Below are positions 34,301 through 44,762 of a stretch of 64,000 nt of DNA, in pieces. The notes beneath the pieces are model-generated. The model was not told where the DNA came from. It did not search any database and saw nothing but the letters and a program-made list of their open reading frames with translations. Positions within the stretch are counted from its first letter, which is position 1. Each line of letters begins with the position of its first letter. The DNA lies in assembly GCA_030848705.1 (NCBI GenBank), contig CM061245.1, forward strand, positions 43,900,711 through 43,964,710. The letters run 5' to 3'. Position numbers and translations under genes: made by a program. This DNA comes from Heracleum sosnowskyi. Taxonomy: Eukaryota; Streptophyta; Magnoliopsida; Apiales; Apiaceae.

Positions 34301-34576
34301 CAACTCCGTGACTATGGACTTTTGTTGACAAAGATTCCAATCTTTTGTGACAACACAAGTGCCATAGCAATCTCTAACAATCCAGTGCAACACTCGAGGA
34401 CGAAGCACATCGACATCAGGTATCATTTTATCCGAGAGCATGTCATGAATGGAACTGTGGAGTTACATTTTGTACCCACAGAGGATCAAATTGCAGACAT
34501 CTTTACTAAACCGCTTGATGAATCCACTTTCAATAAGTTGGTTGGTGAACTTGGGATGTTAAATCTTTCTGATTAA
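31334..34576 (+). CDS. pol: Pol polyprotein of copia element E (intact)
   Basis: This uninterrupted frame of 1080 codons has all copia domains in order: protease (LDSGCSRHMTG, Asp near residue 15), HHCC finger (LWHKKLSHLN...CEACEKGK), integrase DDE core (HMDLFGPV near 210, RSDNGTEF near 272, then QQNGVVERKNRTL), a Ser/Gln/Asn-rich linker, RT (MDVKSAFLNG; YVDDIIFGST near 765) and RNase H (GYTDSDFAGC near 925, TAEAEYIAAG, HIDIRYHFIREHV, DIFTKPL). There is no ATG near the beginning: the frame opens at TTG just inside a TGTGATTGCAG-GG junction. Expression therefore needs frameshifting, splicing or reinitiation. This is the only complete pol in the window. Confidence 0.95.
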   Translation: MQGKVKSSKVVWILDSGCSRHMTGEESLLTEVVKKTGPIVTFGDDSKGFTTGYGKLKAGNVIIENISLVEGLKHNLLSISQFCDKGYNVDFRKDKCLITNRKDEKLTLLGVRKGNLFIADLSSTSEGEVTCFYAKASSEQSWLWHKKLSHLNFKTMNSLVKRELVRGLPLMEFNQEGLCEACEKGKSKKASHGSKGMTSITEPLQLIHMDLFGPVNVMSLSRNRYALVMVDDYSKYTWVLFIQTKDEATQLIIDHIKKIEVEAKLPVQTIRSDNGTEFKNAVLNDFCSEKGISRQFSAPRTPQQNGVVERKNRTLVEAARTMLSESKLPTYFWAEAVNTACYTQNRTLINKDHEKTPYELMANKKPTLKYFHVFGAKCFVLKDGEHLGKFDAKADEGIFLGYSLESKAFRVYVIEDKVLESFNVTFDDTKRPGLQTGENSESLVFENLSGDLSDNEEVPEVVTVINNNHNDNDSGPSGDQSGNPQHTGSTSQSSESTDQTVNNSGGAGEGSTSHTPQHLEQGESSRSHLPRQRVWNRDHPFHLIIGDPDTGVRTRRTSQNECHYSGFLSETEPKKVEDALDDPDWVIAMQEELNQFERQKVWKLVPRPKGKSVIGTRWVFRNKLDEDGIVTRNKARLVAKGYSQEEGIDYDETYAPVARLEAIRMFLAFAAHSNYKVYQMDVKSAFLNGELEEEVYVEQPPGFEDSKLADFVYFLFKALYGLKQAPRTWYDTLSEFLLENDFTRGVVDKTLFVKKHKNDLILVQVYVDDIIFGSTNDDLCKRFAKLMQSRYEMSMMGELSFFLGLQVYQKQDGIFICQSKYIKDLLKKYQMEDSSTAKTPMPTATKLDKDETGKKVDITGYRGMIGSLLYLTASRPDIMFATCLCARFQSDPKESHLIAVKRIFRYLKGTPNLGIWYPKDTGFDLIGYTDSDFAGCKIDRKSTSGSCQFLGRRLVSWHSKKQHSVSTSTAEAEYIAAGSCCAQILWMRNQLRDYGLLLTKIPIFCDNTSAIAISNNPVQHSRTKHIDIRYHFIREHVMNGTVELHFVPTEDQIADIFTKPLDESTFNKLVGELGMLNLSD

Positions 34577-35949
34577 TTTATTTTGATTAGAAGTCAGTAA
34601 CTGCAGAGAGTCCTGGTAAATACATGAGTTCAAGAATTGCTATATCCTTTGGACTTGTGAGTTTATTTTCTGGAACAATTCTCGTAGTTAGGATTATTAT
34701 ACTAATTTTATGTCATAATTATGGATGATATATCTTCTGGCATTTAATTAGTTATTAATTCTAAAAATTATTTAGGTGCTAATATTTGTTCTAAATATTT
34801 TAGCATCTATTTAATTTGAATTAATTTACTTTGTTTTAACATTGTAAATTAATGCAGCATAATTCATTAGATTTTAATTGGTTAATATCACTCAATGATA
34901 TTTAATTGATTTTATTCTAAGAAAATTGTGAATTTTCTGTTAAGAATTGATTTTGATGAATTTTAACAGATTTATCAAAATTAAAACTTGACAGGAAATA
35001 AAAAGTCTGATTTTTAAAAACAAGAACAGGTTTTAAAAAGAAGACAGAAGCAAAAATATCGAATTTAAGGAAATTTGATAGTTTTTCAAAGTACAATGAT
35101 AAATCTATCGAAATTAATTTCGATGGTTTTTGAAAGGGAAAAAGAAAATCTATCGAAAAATTTCTCGATAGTTTTTGAGAATAATTTTAAAAATATATCG
35201 AAGTGAATTAATATAATTCAATATTTAATTCTCGATAGTTTTTAGAAATCCAAGTGAAAATCTATCGGGACCTCGATAGTTTTTCCAAAAGAACAGTTCG
35301 ATAGTTTTTCAGAATTTCAAATAAAAAATACCTCGATAGTTTTCTAATAAAACCTTTTCAAATTCTCTTTTTCAAAAATCTCGATAGTTTTTAAGAAACT
35401 ATCAAAGGTTAGTTGACAGGTTTGCCCCCTTTCAGAAAACTATCGAATGCTCTTTTAAAACCATCGAACAAAGAAAATACGAAAATACCCCTGACAGTTT
35501 GATAAGTATAAAACTTTGCCTTGTCGTTTTTCATTGTCAGTTTTAACAGATTTGAAAAATTACAAAGCTCTAGTTTTTTATATATACATACACGAGATAC
35601 ACACAAGCAAACGTCAACATCGATAGTTTCTTCATTTGTTAATCAAGAAAATCTTGAAAAAGTTACTGTTTACCACTGTAGATTGAATTCTAACCGTGGA
35701 AAACTTTATTTTTTTTGATTTTGGCACTTGCTGAGAAAAAAAAAACCATCGAACTTGTGTTTGTGAATTGAATATTGGTTAGTATTCAAGGATTCTAAAG
35801 TCTATAGGTGTTCGAATTTGTGTGTGAGTGTTAAAAGGGGTGATTTTCGTTTTTAGAGTAATTTTGTTGAGTTTGATTAATTAGTAATAATTAATTAAAT
35901 TTAAAAGGAAAAATAGTTTTGGTTATTTGAATTTTCTGGAAATTTTAAA
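34577..35949 (+). other. Noncoding region between pol and third frame, element E
   Basis: No gene is seen. The first 470 bases are AT-rich; 35060-35760 hold the CGATAGTTTTT array listed separately. The stretch ends directly before ATG 35950, so it may serve as promoter or leader for the third frame. Confidence 0.6.
35060..35760. repeat. Iterated CGATAGTTTTT / AAAACTATCGA array, element E
   Basis: About fifteen copies of an 11-bp motif in both orientations are present, often as adjacent inverted pairs such as AATCTATCGAAAAATTTCTC followed by GATAGTTTTT, which would form hairpins. The same motif occurs about seven times in each LTR of E. Confidence 0.85.
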
Positions 35950-38900
35950 ATGGCTGGAGAATTTATTGTTACCAAAACTAATCATGTCTCGTTTCAAAAT
36001 CTGCAATCCATAACGAATCCTCAAATTCGTGCATGGGCAGAGTTTTTGAATACACGTTCGTTAGTGGCATACGCTGTAAGTACTCCTGTGGTCCTTTGCA
36101 TTGATCAATTGACTGCGTTGTACACAACCGCCACGGATACAACTGAGAATAACATACGGTCCTTCAGTTTTGTTGTGCCAGGGGGCAGAACAATAAGGGT
36201 GACGGAACATGACTTCAATAGAATTCTACATTTTCCAACAGAAAACCTTGTTCCGGATCCCACAACTGAGGAAATACATGCTTTCTTCACTCTTATCAGA
36301 AGTCAGCAACCTAACTTCTTGGTGGGAGAGTTCCTAAAGCATTACCTGCCAAAGCCATGGAATTTTTTCTTTCATACCCTGATACATGTTTTTACTGCCA
36401 AGCTTACTAATCTGCATGGCATTCCCTTATTCCTTCAAAAGATAGGGTTTGCCATTGCAAACAATAGGCATATTAACATAGGACGGATAGTGATTGATCA
36501 AGTCATCATGTGCATGGGACCACTGGATGAAAGAACAGGCATAAATGAAGATGTGCTCTGTTTCTATCCTAGGTTCCTACAGCTAATTCTCAATGATGTC
36601 TTAACAGATGATGAACGTGAGACATTTGAAGCTGAAGACACAATGGAGTGTACGAAGATGAAGAGCAATGCCATAACCGCTCTGATAAGGAAGAACAACT
36701 ATCTTCCAGGGGTACCCACTGTTCTCACTGAATATCTAAGAACGGTGCCCCTACCTCTTCTACCCCCAGGGGAACAGGTAATTCAAGGTAACATTCCTGA
36801 ACTTGAACTGGCACCTGAACCTCAACCAATGGATGTTGATCCAGAGCCCTCAGTGGCCATTCCAGACCAGGAGGTTGCAAACCCACAACCTCTAACCACG
36901 GTCGAAGAGCCTTTGAACGAGCCAAATGAAACCATATATGATGCTCCTTCCCCTCCTATACCCAGTAAAGAAACATCCCTGAGTGTAGAGGGAGATAGTG
37001 CCAAAGCAGCACCACATAAGGAGATACACCCTTCAACAGCAGCTCTGCCTTCCTCTAAAAGGAGAAGAACAGAAAATGAGGCAACTGCTGATACTTCATT
37101 TCTCTCATTCAAAGAGCCCTTTACTGATTTTTCTGATGCTGATTGGGCTACGCTAACGAAAGCAATATCTGAACCAATAGCTCAATCAAGTAAGGAGGAA
37201 TTGACGGAAGCAACTGGTGTTCCGACCATATTACGGTCAGGTTCACTGGTTGAAGGTTCTCTGAACCAAGGGTCTTCACAGACGTCGAGAGAAGGCTTTG
37301 ACCTAAATGCACAATCTAAAAGGTCATTGTCTACCTCCCCAGATGGAACATATCTGGATCCTGCGGGTAAAGGGTCTGACGTAGGTGCAGATCGGCAACT
37401 CGTTGACAGTGAATCAATTACTATTGAGGAGTCAACTGAGGTGAAGTCTTTACAGACTCACGGGGAAGATTCGGGATCTCTGCTGTTAAAAGAGCCTGTT
37501 TCTAACCCCCTAGAGATTCAAACTCTAGATCCTACAAAGGATATATCATCTAAGGATGATCAGTAACTTGGTTTAACCAAGGACGGGGACTTGCGAAGCC
37601 CCATTGCACCACCGGTGACCTCCTTAAGGACGGCTACGGTGTTTTCTTCTGCAGGTACAACCAGCACAATGGATTTGAGTGAAACACAAACACTTACACC
37701 TGGCCTGAGTGGGAAAGGAAAAATGAGTGAAACACTAACAGGAACTGTGAGTGAACACCCAGAGCCAAACGTGAGGAGTGACACCCAAACCCTAACTCAT
37801 ATTGATGATCTGCTGTTACCAACAGAAAGAGAGCTACAAGTTCAATCTTCCCTCAAGGAGATGACAGTTCATGATAAAGAAGGAAATCCATTATTCAAGG
37901 TTCCACTGCGACCTTCCTTTGACCAAGGGATCACCTCCAGTCAAGACAATGTTTCTTTAAAGTCTATTCAAGAGAAAGTTGACTTGGCTGCAGCTGATTC
38001 CAGAAGAACATTCAGGGTCATTGGCAGTGCATCTGGCACTATAACAGGTACGAAGCAGGCAGTGGACTCCTTAAAGAAGGAAGCTATGGAAGAGCTGGTC
38101 GATTTGAGGATGGACGTAAGGGAGCTTAAAGATGGATTCATGAATGAAGTAACTGCACTGTCCCAGGGACATGAAGCTTTGAAAGAGGACGTTCTGGTTA
38201 TCCGGGATGGTCAAGCGCGGGTGAAGGATGCAATGGACAACCTTTCAAGAGTGGAGTCTAGACTCAACAGGAGGCTGGATCATATGGAAAAGACTACCAA
38301 CTCAAGATTGGAAAACATTGACCTGTCGTTAGCTTCTATAAATGACTTTAATAAGCAGCTTATGGATTTCTTGGAGAATCAAGGCGATGGAGTACAGTCT
38401 ATATGGAGTATGCTGAAAAACCAACAATCTGGACAACCTGGTCCCTCCTATCAACAACCTGATCCTTCTAATGTCTTTTATGCTGAGGATGCTTTTATCG
38501 AGGATTCCTCAACTAAGGGGGAGAAAGTTGGAGAAGGGGAGAAGGAGCAAACTAAGGATGGATGGAGAGTTTGGGAAACAGTTGAAGCTATTCCTATCAG
38601 GCAGTACTGGATAGAAGAACTTGTGGAGGAAGAGAAGAGTGAAGAGGAATTTGAATTCATGCAAGAGCAACCTATTCAAGAGGAGCATGAACCATATTAT
38701 CCTGAACCAATAGAACATCCTATCTTGGATGAGGATATTATGGAAGAAGAATCAAATTCTCTGTCACCAGAAGAAGAAGCTGCCTTGGAAGCAATAAGAG
38801 CTCAGAGAGCTGCAATAGATGCCAGGCAAGCTGAGAAAGAAAAATAGCAAGCAATTCTGAGAAGTGAAAAGCTAAAGAGAATAAAGGTGTATAATGAAGT

Positions 38901-39756
38901 GAGGAAGAAGAAGATGATAGATCTGGCAAAGAAAGATGGTACTGAATGGGAAATGGCTTACAAAACCTTTTGTGGAGTTGAAGACGGATTACAAGTCAAC
39001 GACAATGCGGAGGTGGAAGTCATTATTCAGGACATCAGAAGTGCTAATCTTGATGATCAGACTTACTTCAAAGCACTGAGAAGCTCTATAATCTGTCTGA
39101 ATGCTGGGGTTAAAGCAAATGGTTCCTGGAGCTTATTAATCAGTTTTCTGGAGAAAGGTACATTTGTGATTTCTACTAAGTTTTTAGAACAGAGGACATA
39201 TACAGAATTGCAGGCTATACTCATCAAGATCCAAAGAACTACAAGGCTAAATGAACTGCTCCGAGAGCATGTTAAGGAGATCGTGATGAAAGTCAGTCCA
39301 GAGATTACTGAAGATCCTCCAATGGTTAGATTCATGACGAATGACTTGTTCAGAATCTGCTATTTGGCTGAGGACAAACTGAGGGACTACCCAAGCAACT
39401 ATCTAATCTCAGTTGAGAAGTATCTTAGATCCACTGGATTCTCTTCAACGGAGAAGGACAAAGCAGCAGACACTCTTAGAAGATTTCTAATGGAGAATGT
39501 TCCTTACTATAGGAAAAGAGTGGAAAGAGGATTGGAAGTGCATACCAGACTGCCAAACATGCCAAAGCCAAACAAGAAAGATGTTAATATTGCATGGTTG
39601 TGGGCTGGAGTGGGTCAAGAGGTTGAGTATATTGGAAGACACATCCGAGGAGCAATCCTTAAACCTGGAGAACCACTGCACTATCCATCAGTGATTGATT
39701 ATCAAGCTGCTAACTCCGATCCAATGATTGAAGAAGGTGAGATTGGAATGGACTGA
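35950..39756 (+). pseudogene. Third reading frame of element E (env-like position), two in-frame stops
   Basis: The single frame of 1268 codons starts MAGEFIVTKTNHVSF and is broken by TAA at 37564-37566 (codon 539) and TAG at 38845-38847 (codon 966); the frame never changes. An N-terminal globular domain (about residues 20-250, containing FYPRFLQLIL) is homologous to D's third frame. Next are a proline- and acid-rich region, a long coiled coil (about residues 690-830, encoded 38010-38400), an acidic Glu/Pro-rich stretch and a C-terminal domain (NVPYYRKRVERGLEVHTRLP, IAWLWAGVGQEVEYIGRHI). No signal peptide or membrane helix is evident. Its location matches the env-like gene of SIRE-type elements, but the content suggests a soluble, multimerising protein. 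Role unknown. Confidence 0.8.
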
Positions 39757-39980
39757 ATGATGAAGCAAAGAACAAGAGAACTATCAGCTCAGACTAGAGG
39801 AGCAACTTCATTGTATAAAGTTTAATTGTTTTTTGAATTATGAAATCTGGAAATGTATAAATATCTGATCCAGAATGCATTAATATTATTACGCTGTCTT
39901 ATTTTAAGTAGTTTCATGGTTCCTTAGTTAGTTGAGTTATCCTCGAAGTATTTGCTTGTCGAACTCTATCCAATCAAATA

Positions 39981-39989
39981 GGGGGAGAT
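39981..39989 (+). promoter_or_regulatory. Polypurine tract of element E
   Basis: GGGGGAGAT immediately precedes the 3' LTR at 39990. The 220 bases between the third frame and this tract hold no gene. Confidence 0.92.
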
Positions 39990-41097
39990 TGTAAAGCATA
40001 ATGTAACATAAGATCTAAAAGAGATAACTACAACTCAACAAAGAACAAGACAGACAATAATATTAACTGAAGCACAGGAATCCAGAATCAAAGAAGAAAA
40101 GGTAAACACAAAAAATCAAAATACGTTATGTATTCTTGAAGTCCGTAAACAGGTCACGGAAAGAAGTTCATGAAAATGTTCAAGCCTCAGTGACAACAAA
40201 AGAAACAAGACTTTCAAGACGACAGAAGTATGTGAATGATTTAGGGTTCAGTACCACGGGATTCCAGTGATGAAGCAACCAGAAGGACAAGGGACGTATC
40301 AGCAGCATTGTATTGAAGATATAAAATAAGAATTGATCAAGTGTTATTCATCTGTGAACCAGACCAGTTGCACTAGGTGACGGCACTAAAAAGATCAAGT
40401 TGTTTTATCGTCTCAGAAGAAATTGATACAGTCTATTTCTTAAACACCCAGAAGCTCAGTGGAATCATTTATGGACTAAAGACAAGAAAGAGAAATTCGA
40501 TGGTTTTTCTAATTGAAAAACTATCGAATGGTAGTTGAAATGATTAATTAAAAACCAAAGTAAATTAGTTTGGCATCCGATAGTTTTGATTTAAAAACTA
40601 TCGAATGACAAATTAATTTATTAATTCGATGGTTTTTTATTATGGGAGCAGGTGAAAAGAATTCCTTTTCTGAAAGGTTGATGAAGATCCAACGGCCAGG
40701 ATTGTTTCTACAATTCTCATTCGATGGTTTTTCAAAACAGACTACAATTAATACAGAGAGAAGATTGTGTCTTCTTCAGTTAAGGTATTCAACACAGACA
40801 CATAACGGAGAGAGAGAAGAGCCGGAGAAAATTACCAGAGAAATTAATAGTGCTCAGAACTTGATTATTGTTTTGTATTTGTGTTACCTTAAACTCATTG
40901 ACGCTAATCTACGGATTAGAAATTGTAGCACCCCTCGAGGTTTATATTTATAAAAAGATATATTCCCCGAAACTTGATTTGGTTTGGTGTGTTTGATTTC
41001 GTTATAGAACAAAAGATTAATCCGCGAACGAAATTAAATTATTTGTGAGTATCGTATTCAACCCCCCCCCCCCTTCTACGATACTTTGGACCTAACA
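39990..41097 (+). repeat. 3' LTR of element E
   Basis: This LTR of 1108 bp matches the 5' LTR, but one tandem copy of a 20-bp ATTCGATGG-type segment is missing near 40630. A C-run near 41062 precedes the CCTAACA end. Confidence 0.95.
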
Positions 41098-41102
41098 CTC
41101 GG
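41098..41102. repeat. Target-site duplication of E, right copy
   Basis: CTCGG, identical to 27620-27624. Confidence 0.95.
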
Positions 41103-42955
41103 GCATAGGCTTTCCTTGAGTTTCGGGAGGACCCAGCAGCAGTTGGTCCTCCGAATATCATGATGATGACTGGCCCTCGGGGCTTGGGATTACGATCTTG
41201 ATCGTTGTCCCTTCTATCATAATCCTTCCTTTCATAGTTTCCCCTTTGAATCCCTTGATTTCCATCCTTAGTGAATTTATTGAGCTTTCATCTTCGTATC
41301 AAAAACTCGATCTCATCTTTCAGTTGTCTGCAATCATCCGTGTCGTGACCAACTTCTTTGTGGAACCGACAAAATTGGTTTTGATTATGTTTGGACATGT
41401 CAGTCCTCAGTGGCTTCGGCCATCGGAGATCTTCCTCCTTTGTTATTTCCATTAGAATTTGGCTCCTGGGAGTGTTTAATCTTGCATACTCCGTAAACTT
41501 GGGCCCAAAATTGTTCCTTTTGGGTGGGGAATCAGAATCATTTGACGTTCTAGGAAACTTTTCCTTGACGTCGTACTCCTGAGTTTCCTTTTGTTTCTTT
41601 GAATTTCCACTGCCAGCAGCAGTGAGCTCATACTTTCTCATGCTTTCTTCAGCCTTGATGTACTTTCCGGCTCTATCTTGGAGCTTCAGCATTCTCTCGG
41701 GTGGATGTTTTGCCAATGATCTTTTGAAGTGATCATCAGTGGTTCCTTGCTGTAGAGCTATCATAGCTACTTTGTCCTCTAAGTCCGGGACTTTCAGAGC
41801 CTCCCGGGTGAATCGGTTGATATAATCCCTTAGGGCTTCATTCTTTCCTTGTTAGATTCACATGAGTGATGCAGAGCTTTTCTCATGCACCCTTCCACTA
41901 ACGAATTGATTGATGAACACTTTGCTTAATTCCTTGAAAGACTCAATGGAATTGGGAGGTAGACGGCTATACCAGCGTTGGGCCATGCCCGCTAAGGTTT
42001 GTGGAAACGCCCTACACTTAACCGCATCATTGGTTGGCTGTAACATCAGTGCATTAGATAAGGTTCTTACATGATTTGAGGTATCTCCCGTTCCATCATA
42101 AGTTTTAATCGTTGGCATCTTGAATTTCCTGGATATAGTAGCTTTCATGATGTCTTGAGTGAACGGTGGTGTAGGATCATCAGGATCTCCTAGGGGCAAC
42201 AAAACACTAGGATCACCCCTTGGGGCTTCAGCCCTCTTGGTTCTTCTCGGTGTTGGGTCCAGGTTGAGTATCGGGATTCTTCCACTTGTTGGCTTTGTGC
42301 TTTCGCGGCCTCCTATTCTGCCAATAATTGTTTTTGAGCCTTGCAGCCTCCGCCTCATGGGCCGCAATCTTTTCCTTAGTATTTGGGATTGTTCCCGATT
42401 TGTTTGGGAAGAACACCTCCTCCTTGGGGAAACATCCCTTTCTTCTACAGATGTATAATTCTCGTCCTCGGTATAGGGTCCCGAGTAGTCTTGAATTAGA
42501 GGGGTTCGTCGAGTTTGTTGATTTTGGGGTCCCAGACCTTGTATATAAGGAGGAGCGTATGCCTCATGGTAAGTGGGATTGAGACCACTACCGCCCTCCA
42601 TGGGTCGAGTGGGCATGTCATAGCTTGGTATCCCCAAAGTTTGGGTTGCATATTGGGGAAGATCCGTAGTATGGAGTTGAAGGCCACTTGGTGCATTCAT
42701 GAGCAGTGGGGAGGTCCTGATTGGTTACTAGTGAGCGGTCTCTTATGGATTAGATCCATGAACGACCATTTGCAGGGGATTCGTCCCTTCAACCGAAATT
42801 GGGATCTCCGGTCCTTGAGTAGTGGTGAGGGGGATTTTCGCCCCTTGAATGCCAGTAGTTGGCGGTGGTTGATTTCCGTGAGCATCAGCCTCAGAGGTGA
42901 TAGGAAGCTCCTTAGAAGTTTGAGTGTCGCGAGTTGTTCTTCGTGTGTTTGCCAT
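41103..42955 (-). pseudogene. gag: gag of gypsy C (broken)
   Basis: One minus frame begins MANTRRTTRDTQ at 42955, just inside the 5' LTR and primer site, and runs through a proline-rich N-terminus. The retrotrans_gag capsid core follows (KMPTIKTYDGTGD, GMAQRWYSRLPPNSI, FVSGRVHEKSSASLM), then RDYINRFTREALKVPDL and a CCHC-like FCRFHKEVGHDTDDC cluster near 41345. Several in-frame stops interrupt it, including TAA at 42743-42745, two adjacent stops close to 42730, and two near 41850-41860. The last part (NSRKAYARE) is split by copia E and continues at 27624 into the protease linker. Its many lesions fit an old insertion. Confidence 0.88.
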
Positions 42956-42970
42956 GGTTGATGTTGTCTT

Positions 42971-42986
42971 CCCACAGACGGCGCCA
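42971..42986 (-). promoter_or_regulatory. Primer-binding site of gypsy C
   Basis: The minus strand reads TGGCGCCGTCTGTGGG two bases after the LTR, a primer site common in plant Ty3/gypsy elements. It fixes the element's orientation and 5' LTR. Confidence 0.88.
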
Positions 42987-42988
42987 AA

Positions 42989-43853
42989 TGTTATGGAATA
43001 AAAAACGTGCTTGTAAATTAATTGCTAGGGTTTAGAGAGCTTTGAGCTTTAATGGCTGCACTTATGTTTCAAGACTAAATCGGTCCTCACAAAATGCCTA
43101 CGTATCTCAATCAGTGCTGAGAATCAAGCCAATAAAAACGTAGTTCTTGGTGTTGCCCTCGGGGCTATGGTGGCAGGGGCACACCAAGGACGTAGTGACT
43201 TGTATGTCCTTATTCGAGGATGAAGTCTAATACGTTGTAGATGACGTATGGAGTTGTGTCCAAAACGTAGTAGATGACGTATGGAGCTGTGTCCAAAACG
43301 TAGTAGATGGCGTATGGAGCTATGTCCAAAACGTAGTAGATGACGTATGGAGTTGTGTCCAAAACGTAGTAGATGACGTATGGAGTTGTATCCAAAACGT
43401 AGTTCTGAGATGAGGGGTCAGACCCTTTATATAGGTGTTTAAAAGCCTAATGGATAAGTATTTATTTCTTTGAAGGATAAGTCTTATCCTTGGCGGTGGA
43501 TAAGTATTGACTTTTTTAAAGGATAAGTCTTATCCTCGACGGTGGATAAGTATTGACTTTCTTGAAGGATAAGTCTTATCCTTGACAGTGGATAAGGATA
43601 AATTCTAGATCCTTCCTTGTAGGAGTTGTTTCCATATCATAACGGACTTGTATTGAAACAAGCCCACTTGTATTAGAACAAGCCTGTATTGGACGTCTCC
43701 TAATACAGGTTGTACTTCTAGCTCAAATATTAATTACGAAATTAATATTTAATTAGAGTTTCGAGCCTTATTACTGGGCCTTATTTATGGACCATCTAGG
43801 TTTAATTAATGCAATATTAATTATGTCTTTAGGGTTATTTTTAACCCATATCA
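42989..43853 (-). repeat. 5' LTR of gypsy C (uninterrupted)
   Basis: 865 bp, TGATATGGGTT...CATAACA on the minus strand. It contains five 36-bp tandem units (43215-43410), GGATAAG repeats, and a minus-strand TATATAAA box at 43427-43434. It serves as the empty-site control for the D insertion, with AAGCC once at 43126-43130. Confidence 0.95.
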
Positions 43854-43858
43854 ACAAC
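43854..43858. repeat. Target-site duplication of C, right copy
   Basis: ACAAC, identical to 13736-13740. Confidence 0.9.
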
Positions 43859-44097
43859 TAAAGAGTATGCTTATAAGAAAAGTTGTATAACTTTTACAAA
43901 TTAACTTAATATCTGAAAGGTAAGTTACTATTTAATACTTTTTGACTTTTAAACATAATGGATTACCATGTTATTCACCTTAAAAACACCTATAAATTAA
44001 AGGTCATTCATAACAAAATATCTACACCGAAACTTTTTAACATAGCTCCAAATATTTACAACCATATTTACAATCAATGTAACTATGGCATACACCA

Positions 44098-44601
44098 TGT
44101 TGGATGCTTTGAACGACAACAACTATATCTGGATGATAAGAGTACGAGTGTGTACAATGTGAGAATCGGTCAATCCAAATACTGAAGAACTGATCAGTCT
44201 TTGACATGATTTTGATCGATGAAAAGGTTAATAAATCAATATACTTATAACTTATTAGTTTGTCAAATTGTATGATCTTATTAACTTCTCTAAGATATGT
44301 TGAATGACAGGAAAATTTGATCCATGCTACGATCCCAAAGATTCAGGTCTCTCGGTTGAAAGATTTTTTAAAGGAAGACTCCGTGTACGACATCAAAAAT
44401 CTGAAAGTTGTTTCAAGTACAAGAAAATATAGACCACTATCACATTGGTATAAATTGCTCTGCATACACATAACGTCGTCTAAGAGATTGGAAGAAGGCG
44501 TCGTCAACATATCACTGCACGGATTTCAGTTCATATGTCCAGATATGATCGATGCACGTATTAATAACACTAACATACTCTCAGGTATTTTGATGCAGTA
44601 A
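44098..44601 (+). pseudogene. RPA-like (DUF223-type OB-fold) gene fragment
   Basis: An exon encodes MLDALNDNNYIWMIRVRV and then ESVNPNTEEL, followed after a plausible intron (GT at about 44227, AG at about 44310) by LIHATIPKIQVSRLKDFLKE, SVYDIKNLKVVSS and KYRP. This pattern is typical of plant replication protein A large-subunit-like OB-fold domains, which are abundant in plants and often carried by Helitrons. Two lesions are visible: a TGA where Trp is expected in the first exon (near 44159), and an extra T near 44195 that shifts the frame before the intron. The adjacent Helitron array suggests it is Helitron-borne, but no terminus encloses it. Confidence 0.6.
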
Positions 44602-44762
44602 TTTATTAGAGTAATATATAAGTAATACTATTATAAAAGTTAAAATTCAAACTATCATGTTCTAATATTATCTTTTCTAATAATACTATATAAATATAAG
44701 TAATATTATATGTTTATATTGATTTTTATAAATATAATTATATATATATATATATATATATA

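Larger units (their letters stand above)
27625..41097 (+). mobile_element. Ty1/copia (Sirevirus-like) element E, full length
   Basis: This 13,473-bp element in plus orientation has LTRs of 1128 and 1108 bp, a CTCGG duplication, a primer site, open gag, open pol, a 1268-codon third frame with two nonsense codons, and a GGGGGAGAT tract before the 3' LTR. The LTRs differ by a handful of substitutions and one 20-bp indel by eye, so it is young. Gag and pol are uninterrupted, so it may have been autonomous recently or may still be. Confidence 0.96.
13741..43853 (-). mobile_element. Ty3/gypsy element C, with copia D and E nested inside
   Basis: This is an LTR element in minus orientation. The 5' LTR is 42989-43853 and the 3' LTR is 13741-23899 (split by D). 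The outer flanks carry a perfect 5-bp duplication, ACAAC at 13736-13740 and 43854-43858. Between the LTRs are a CATTTGGCGCC-type primer site, gag, part of a protease, RT and a polypurine tract. Gag-protease-RT order and RT motifs (FMDGFSGYNQI, YVDDMLVKS) mark it as Ty3/gypsy; the Tat lineage is my best guess. Without D and E the element is about 7.3 kb, of which about 2.4 kb is a foreign block (24166-26540). RNase H and integrase are missing. Confidence 0.93.

Noticed and set aside
35950..39756. Third frame as a genuine retroviral envelope
   Set aside because: No signal peptide or membrane anchor visible; the position alone is not enough.
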